A stretch of DNA of 64,000 nucleotides from NCBI RefSeq assembly GCF_050908995.1, contig NC_135121.1, positions 17,608,001 to 17,672,000 of the forward strand. Direction: 5' to 3'. The DNA comes from Andrena cerasifolii. Its lineage: Eukaryota; Arthropoda; Insecta; Hymenoptera; Andrenidae. Positions within the stretch are counted from its first letter, which is position 1, and every line of letters starts with the position of its first letter. A model generated the notes under the pieces. The model saw only the letters and a list, made by a program, of their open reading frames with translations. It did not search any database and was not told the origin of the DNA. This document shows positions 58,001 through 64,000 of the stretch, piece by piece. The position numbers were made by a program, and so were the translations under genes.

Positions 58001-61000
58001 CCCCTCGCTCTCGGCAAAAGACAATGGGAATCGGAGCCGGGCTCGCTGAAGAGGCCGAGTACGCGACGAGGACACTAATGTATACGAGCTACTCTTACAG
58101 GTAAGAACTAGTTGAGCAGAGAAGTGGATAAAAACAACGACAGTGCGGACGTGCACGCGTCCCACCGAATATACATATATATAGGTAATTTATATATATG
58201 TATATATTGCTACCGAGCACACGCGTCCCTCTTTCACTCTAATCTCGTAATTATTGCGATATACCGTGCGATATAGGAAATGTCCGTGTCACATGAAATA
58301 CTGTGTACCGTGGCTACCCGTTCGGCAATGAAAACAGTTAACGGTAGATCGGGAACGACCGGGGTCCTCTCGCGAAGACCGAGGGGGATTGTTCGTGTCT
58401 GGTAACGGAACTTAGGGGTAACGGAGAGTCGTGGTGGCGATTGAAGTTCGGCACGACGAAGAAGACAGGGACGAAGGTTTCTAACAAGTGGCTTTGTGCG
58501 AACGAGATCAACAGGTTCCCGATGACTCTGGTAATCCATCCGCGTCTCGAATTGAATTCGCTTTCGGCTATCATGTGAAACGCGACATTACTTTACGTAT
58601 TGCCGTGGCTCCCCTACAGCTGACCATGCTTCGATACATTTAAAAACACTATTAACAATACAGTTATTTCTCCTTCGTTCACTCCGTTCTCCGTAGTAAA
58701 AGTTAATAGAGAATAGTATAACATCAAATAGAAGAGTATAAAGAACCATGCTGGCGTATAGAGATAGACATTAAAGTAGGTAATAGGTGAGAGGACAATA
58801 GATTACGATATCAATAATTCATAATAACTTTTCACCTCTTTTTTTTTCCTCCTTCTTTAAGAGTAATTTTTTCTCTCGCGTTGAACGTTGATGATCATTT
58901 AGTAGACTTTTTTTTTCTCTTTAATACAGTATCTTGAGCACATTCCTCAGGTGTATAACCACGCTACACTTTCTTCACCGAGTTGTACCAATATGTCCCA
59001 TAGCGTTAAATTTCATACCGTCCCTTCCCACCGGCGAGCAGATTGCCGCTGCATCGCTCGCGCAATCGTCAGCAAAGCCGTAACAAAATACAGACTCGAG
59101 AGTGCTCTAATGCGTCTAATACCGTGAATTAACTAGAAGAATTGACAAGTAATTTATTATCTTCTGCGTGGAGAGCCGAAACTAAATCTCAGTTAATAAT
59201 AAACTACCGCTAAATACGTTTGTGCGATTTCCCATTCGTCTCGCTCGAAAAGAAGACGCTCCGAAACGAGTCTCTTAACGTTAAAGCTCGAAACGAACAA
59301 AATTGTACTAACTGAGCGTGTTCCGTTTGATTGTTAGTCGATCTTCGTTCACTAGATGTTATCAACGACTCGATTAAATGGCAGTAGAATATCGGTACAA
59401 CTCACTAGTTGATGGCACGGGTCCGTCTATGTACAAATATGCAACACCATATACCACATACCATTTAAATACATCACATATTTATCATTTTTTTTTTTTG
59501 CTTGTTATATATATAATCTCCATACAGATATACTCTTTTCTGTGACGTGGAGGGACTCGTTTGTACAATTCATGCATAACTTCGTTACTGTTTCATTGCT
59601 TCGTTTTGTCGCGCCTTCCCTAACTTTCTGAGTAATCAGCCTCCAGGGCCACCCTCCCTGCTCACGTTGCTCCAAATCCAGAGTGTCGTCAACTTACGGA
59701 ACCGACTACATATTCCAAATGTACGCGCCCTACGGCTTTTGGCGAGAGTCGATGGAAATTAATACACTAACTGGGTGACTTCCGCGGAAACGAAAGCTAA
59801 ACGTTTTTTGCGTTACAACAGTGTTTCGTTCGCAGCATCGTCAATGAGACGCAAAGTTCATAACACAGAATCAATGGTAACTAGGTCGCTGAGACCGAAC
59901 TTATCGAGTCACTGACGAGACGCATCGTTCGCGACAAGTATTTTGGAATTCCTTTCACTGAAACGATATTTAAATCTAACGATCATTGAATTCGTCGCCC
60001 TCTGGATTTGATCTAAATCGCAACGCGCCGACGCTTGGCTCCCTCCGTCTTCCCTCTTTAAACCGCTAGCTACGCCGTTTTCCTTGAATCTCTAAGTCTG
60101 ATTAACAGTTAGATTACATACAATTAATAATTACATTAGTAGAAACTTAGTTTCTGTAACAAGTGTATTGTCTTAAATGATATGTCTGCTAATTTTGTTG
60201 CATTCGACCTTATGCCACCGAGCCGCGCGCTCGGAATTCCATATAACAGTTTTACACCTTAAAATCAACTTATTTTTAAGACTCGACCATCTAGGGATCT
60301 TATTTAATAGTTAAATATAGATTTTCTAAGGTTACGCTCCCATTTCTCCCTCTATTTCCCTCGTATCGCCAGCCGGAGGCCGTTACTCAGAGTTCGCAAA
60401 AACGTTAGTTCTTCAATGGTCACAAAGAAGTATTTCCATGGGCCGTAAATATCTACGATACCGAAGGAAAATCAGTAAACCAAACAAACATCCGAAATCA
60501 TCGAGAACAAAGTACTGTTTACTCCACGTTTTTTTTTAACACATTGCGAAGGGGAGGCGTGGAACTGTATTTTTTTTTTAAAGATACTAGGACCCTCTGC
60601 GAGTACTTCCTTCGATTTTTAACCGATTATCTGAGAAAGAAAGCTGTCGATCAGCCAGTTTTAGTGAAAAGTGCCAATTGGTAACGGTTGAATTTAAATG
60701 CCCCTCGAACACTACGAATACCCCCGAACTGCAACGTGTTAACAGAGTATCACAGTAATTTAACGTTCTTTCCTTTGTGGTATATGCGAAATCAAATCGG
60801 TCAGATCCTCCCCGCGCGTTTTCATTCCCATGTTTTCGTTCGATAGATAGAACGGTGCCCTTGGTCATACGCCTTTTACATCGGTAATGTCTTTTGCCTG
60901 CAAATGAACGAATACTGCGAATGTTTCGTGTGGCCGGAACGTTTGTCGTCTAGATCGCGTTTACATCATTTTCTCATTTAAATCGTACGGGGATGAAAAG

Positions 61001-62242
61001 GGGGAAACGCAAGACACACACACAAGGGACAGACAAATTCACGGGAATTTGGAAAAGTCCAACGTCTCCTCGAATTGCCGGAAGCGTCGATCTGCGATCT
61101 TTTCTGCTTATCAGCATTGTCCGCTGCGAGCGCACGCGAACGTAGTCTTTATCTCGCCGACTAAAAAACAAGTGGAAGATTCAAAGTCATCCTTACAGTG
61201 TTCTCGTTTTCCGCATCTTCTTCCCCCCCTTAAAACTTGGCAGATTCTTTAAAGCATCCTCAGTCGCTTGCGTCTCTTTTTTTTTTTGTTACACGTGAAA
61301 AGTTTAAAAAGTTAAAATGTATATTCGTGATTTATTCTTTTTTTTCCCCTTTAACCGGGTAAAAGTTAATAAGAAGAAGAGTGTTAACAGTAGCAATAGT
61401 TTTCTTTTAAAGGTAGAGTCAGAGCAGCTACGACGGGGGGATACTCTCGAAAGACAATCCGGTGCTCCCACCGGTGGAAAAACTTAGCAGTTACTATTCC
61501 TCGTCTTATTCCTGGTGTCAAACCGACGTGCATTCTGTCCCGGAATTTAACGCGAAACGATGTTCCCATATATACACGAGAAACGTAGCACAACTAAAAC
61601 AATCATGGTGAAATTCGTCGTACACTTAATCGAACTCCAATGCTGAAAATTAAACGAACAAAGTCTCAAAACGAATTCTCAAGTTTGACCTCGCGATGCT
61701 TGTTAAATAAAATTTCACTCTCTTCTCAAATATTCCAAACAGAAAAGAAAAGAGACTATGCACCTTCTGCAGGTCGAAACACGAACACCCGCATCGCGTA
61801 AAAAATTAAACAGAACAACACCACGAATACAAATGACGGTTCAAGGCACCTTACATACGGGAACATCGTTGCTTTTCTCGCGAAACTGAGCGAAACAGTA
61901 AAACAAAAAAAAGGAAACCGAAAATGGATGAAAACTTCACGACTCACCGCGACAGTTCCTCCGAGAGTTTCGCCCCCTGTAGTCCCTAGTAAGGTAGAAA
62001 ATCAAGCCAAGTATATATACTTTATTCCTATATAGATCCCTCCTAGAACAACCTAAAACCTAGCCTACGTGTTTTGCATTTTAAAATTTCACTTTGAATT
62101 GTACATACAGACACTGACGTTTAAATATATGTACAGACATGTACACGCGTTATGTACATATATAGTATCGCGATCTAAATGGATCCGTTTAGTCGAATAT
62201 CTTGCGATTTCTTCTCTCTGTATGTAATATATATACGTGTAT

Positions 62243-62270
62243 ATACCTATATATATATATATATATATAT
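62243..62270. repeat. (TA)n microsatellite
   Basis: About ten TA repeats with flanking partial units. Confidence 0.85.
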
Positions 62271-62536
62271 TACGATGTATGTTACAGTCGGCCACGACGA
62301 CACGCGCTCGATCGTCACCGAGGTGAAACTTGAACAACTCGCCTCTCCTCTCCAGAGACACACTATCCTCGACCTAAATCTACGAATCATTTTCAATTAC
62401 ATCGATCTGTTTATACATATGTATAATCGTGTGTGGTGTGTGTATGTATACATATAATATATATTAAAATTTATTCAGACGAATATAGTTAATATATTAT
62501 TAAGTAACAGAGGTAACAAAAATCGAGGGGGTTCGT

Positions 62537-62575
62537 GGGGGCGGGGGGGGGGGGGGTGGGGGGTGGGGGTGAGGT
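62537..62575. repeat. G-rich tract
   Basis: Runs of G up to about 15 bases, interrupted by single C or T bases. A G-quadruplex is possible on the plus strand. Confidence 0.85.
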
Positions 62576-64000
62576 TCAACAAATCTACGAACGATTTTCC
62601 GTCGCAAGGATCGCATACTTATCCCAGAGATTTAAATACGCTAACGATAATGTTATAAACTAAGTAAAACTAGAGCGAACGTGCAACAATTCGTAACTCG
62701 CGATTGCGCGGAGGCTCGCGCGCGAACCGTCCGACGTGCCGTTTCACCTTGGGCCCCGTGAAAAAAATGAAGAAGAAGAACGGTCACAAAGAAGACTCAC
62801 TTTCGTCGAGCCGAGGCGGCCAATCGCGCCCCAGCGCTCGCCTGGCGCGATCGGGCCCCTCCGTCGTCTGGCTCGGTCGTCTCGGTCCGCGGGCGAGCCC
62901 CGCTGCCGATAAATCAAGAAGAGGAAAGAAGGAAACAATCTGAAACATCGAAAGAATGACAAAGAGGCAACAGATAACAGTAATGTCTTGTGGCACAATC
63001 TGGGAGCATCCTTCGCGTGCAATAGCAATTAGGTACATCGAGGACCGCGACTGTCGAACGTTACCAGCACCCTCGTCGTGGATGAACTCCATTTCCCGTT
63101 CGTTCAATTATCATTAGCCCCCGCTGGTCGCGCTCTCACTTAACTAACCGCCGCGCGCCGCGGGCGCGTCGCTCTTGTAGGCCATCGCCGGACGAAACAC
63201 GCTTTCGTCCGCGTCTCGTCGGATCACGAGAGCAGAAATGGAAGCAGGCGGGACGCTGCTCGCGCGCTCGTCCTCCGTTCCGTTTCAGTGGACTCCTCGA
63301 CAGATCGCTGGGTCGACTGTCGCGACTTGCGGTCCGTGGCACGAAAGGGGGGGGTGGACTTCCGGTACCCTGTCTCCTCGTTGAACAGAGCCTCGACTAC
63401 GACGCTACGGCGTCGCGGGCACGAGAGGGCCCTCTGTCGTCGCGAGCCGCCATTCGATTCCAGATAAAAACTAGAAATCATTTGTGTCCACGCCACGGGC
63501 CCGCGGCGATAGAGGCGCTCCTCCCTGCCGTCGCGCGCGCTCTACTAGCGCCCGTTATAATCGCGTAATGTTACGTAACTTAGTATGGCTGGCCTGGCAG
63601 AGAACTTGTTCCGCTTCGTTCCAGGTCCGTATGCGCCGCGTACAAGAGGTATTCTCGTTTTGGAACTATCTAGCGTGGAAGTCTTCGTTTTCTTTTTTTT
63701 TTTTTTTACTTTTGCCTAAGGTTCGCCGCCTCCCGGACCCCCGGGAGGGGCAAGGATCGAGGCTCGACGGGGTGAGGGGGGTGGGCGAGCTCTCTCCACG
63801 TGGTATCGTGCTCGACGATCCTTGGACGATCGCGGTCGTATATGAGTGCCCGCCTATATAGCTCGCGCGACCGTAATTACTTTCCTACTGTAAACCGTTT
63901 TACAGCCTTCGTTAAGGTAACTTAAGTTTAACCGGTTGGGCACCGTCCTATGGCGGCCTGAGCCGCGTCGGGTTGTGCCATAAATGCGCCGTGCTCTGTG
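62576..64000. other. CpG-rich stretch without a supported gene
   Basis: GC-rich from about 62.7 kb to 63.8 kb with frames open on both strands and in several phases, as expected from base composition. It could be a promoter or 5' UTR, or the end of a gene beyond the window. No domain is recognised. Confidence 0.35.

Larger units (their letters stand above)
53770..62500. other. Gene-poor, low-complexity region (part 2)
   Basis: Mixed AT-rich and CpG-rich DNA with (CT)n at 54,968-55,010 and TA-type microsatellites at 55.7, 55.85, 56.7, 58.17 and 62.23 kb. Several runs of 9-10 T occur. No transposon, RNA gene or supported exon is recognised. The lack of MITEs over more than 8 kb contrasts with the left half of the window. 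Confidence 0.4.

Noticed and set aside
63137..63300. Minus-strand frame ending MAYKSDAPAARGG then TAG
   Set aside because: It is preceded by an in-frame stop, and the only AG dinucleotides after that stop lack a pyrimidine tract, so it is not a credible terminal exon.

Overview
The window looks like nuclear DNA of an insect, most likely a hymenopteran (bee or ant). Evidence: an insect-type neurexin-1 with small exons separated by kilobase introns, a GPI transamidase gene with short introns, a peritrophin-type chitin-binding protein, abundant CpG together with AT-rich spacers, and a crowd of small cut-and-paste transposon relics. The order assignment is inference; I see no diagnostic marker for a species.

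Layout. 1-21,550: no confident coding sequence. It holds several terminal-inverted-repeat elements (4,780-5,409; 15,406-16,379; a 630-bp fold-back at 17,383-18,012), local duplications (about 5.7-7.8 kb) and a decayed tandem array of a roughly 200-bp unit (7.78-8.57 kb). It is probably upstream intron of neurexin-1, but the exons coding the first half of the last LNS domain were not found. 21,551-33,600 (+): the last five coding exons I can recognise of neurexin-1, covering the end of LNS6, the acidic then Ser/Thr-rich stalk, the transmembrane helix, and a cytoplasmic tail ending in the PDZ ligand EWYV. Introns carry MITEs of hAT, piggyBac-like and unassigned type. 33,601 to about 41,640: gene-free stretch, plausibly a long neurexin 3' UTR ending at an AATAAA at 41,615.

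42,900-44,116 (+): a complete four-exon PIGK/GPI8 gene, the catalytic subunit of the GPI transamidase, with its Cys-His dyad visible. 44,674-44,880: internally deleted Tc1-type transposon on the minus strand. 44,911-45,351 (+): an orphan 146-codon reading frame. 45,554-46,190: tandem repeat and retroelement-like tail, abutting a single-domain peritrophin-like secreted protein at 46,206-46,556 (+).

47-64 kb: about 17 kb with no gene I can defend. It has T-rich and CT-rich simple repeats on the plus strand, TA microsatellites and GC-rich patches. Two MITEs sit 89 bp apart at 52,752-53,769; the first is a hAT-type element with a perfect 8-bp target duplication, the second an almost complete palindrome. 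This could be a very long 3' UTR of a minus-strand gene lying beyond 64 kb (inference).

The three recognisable genes are not functionally linked: synaptic adhesion (neurexin-1), ER GPI anchoring (PIGK) and chitin matrix (peritrophin). The most unusual observations are a degenerate upstream copy of a neurexin stalk exon that now forms an in-frame 9-nt candidate microexon, a NAGNAG acceptor before the neurexin transmembrane exon, and the density of hairpin-forming MITEs in neurexin introns. I found no evidence of a new biological system.
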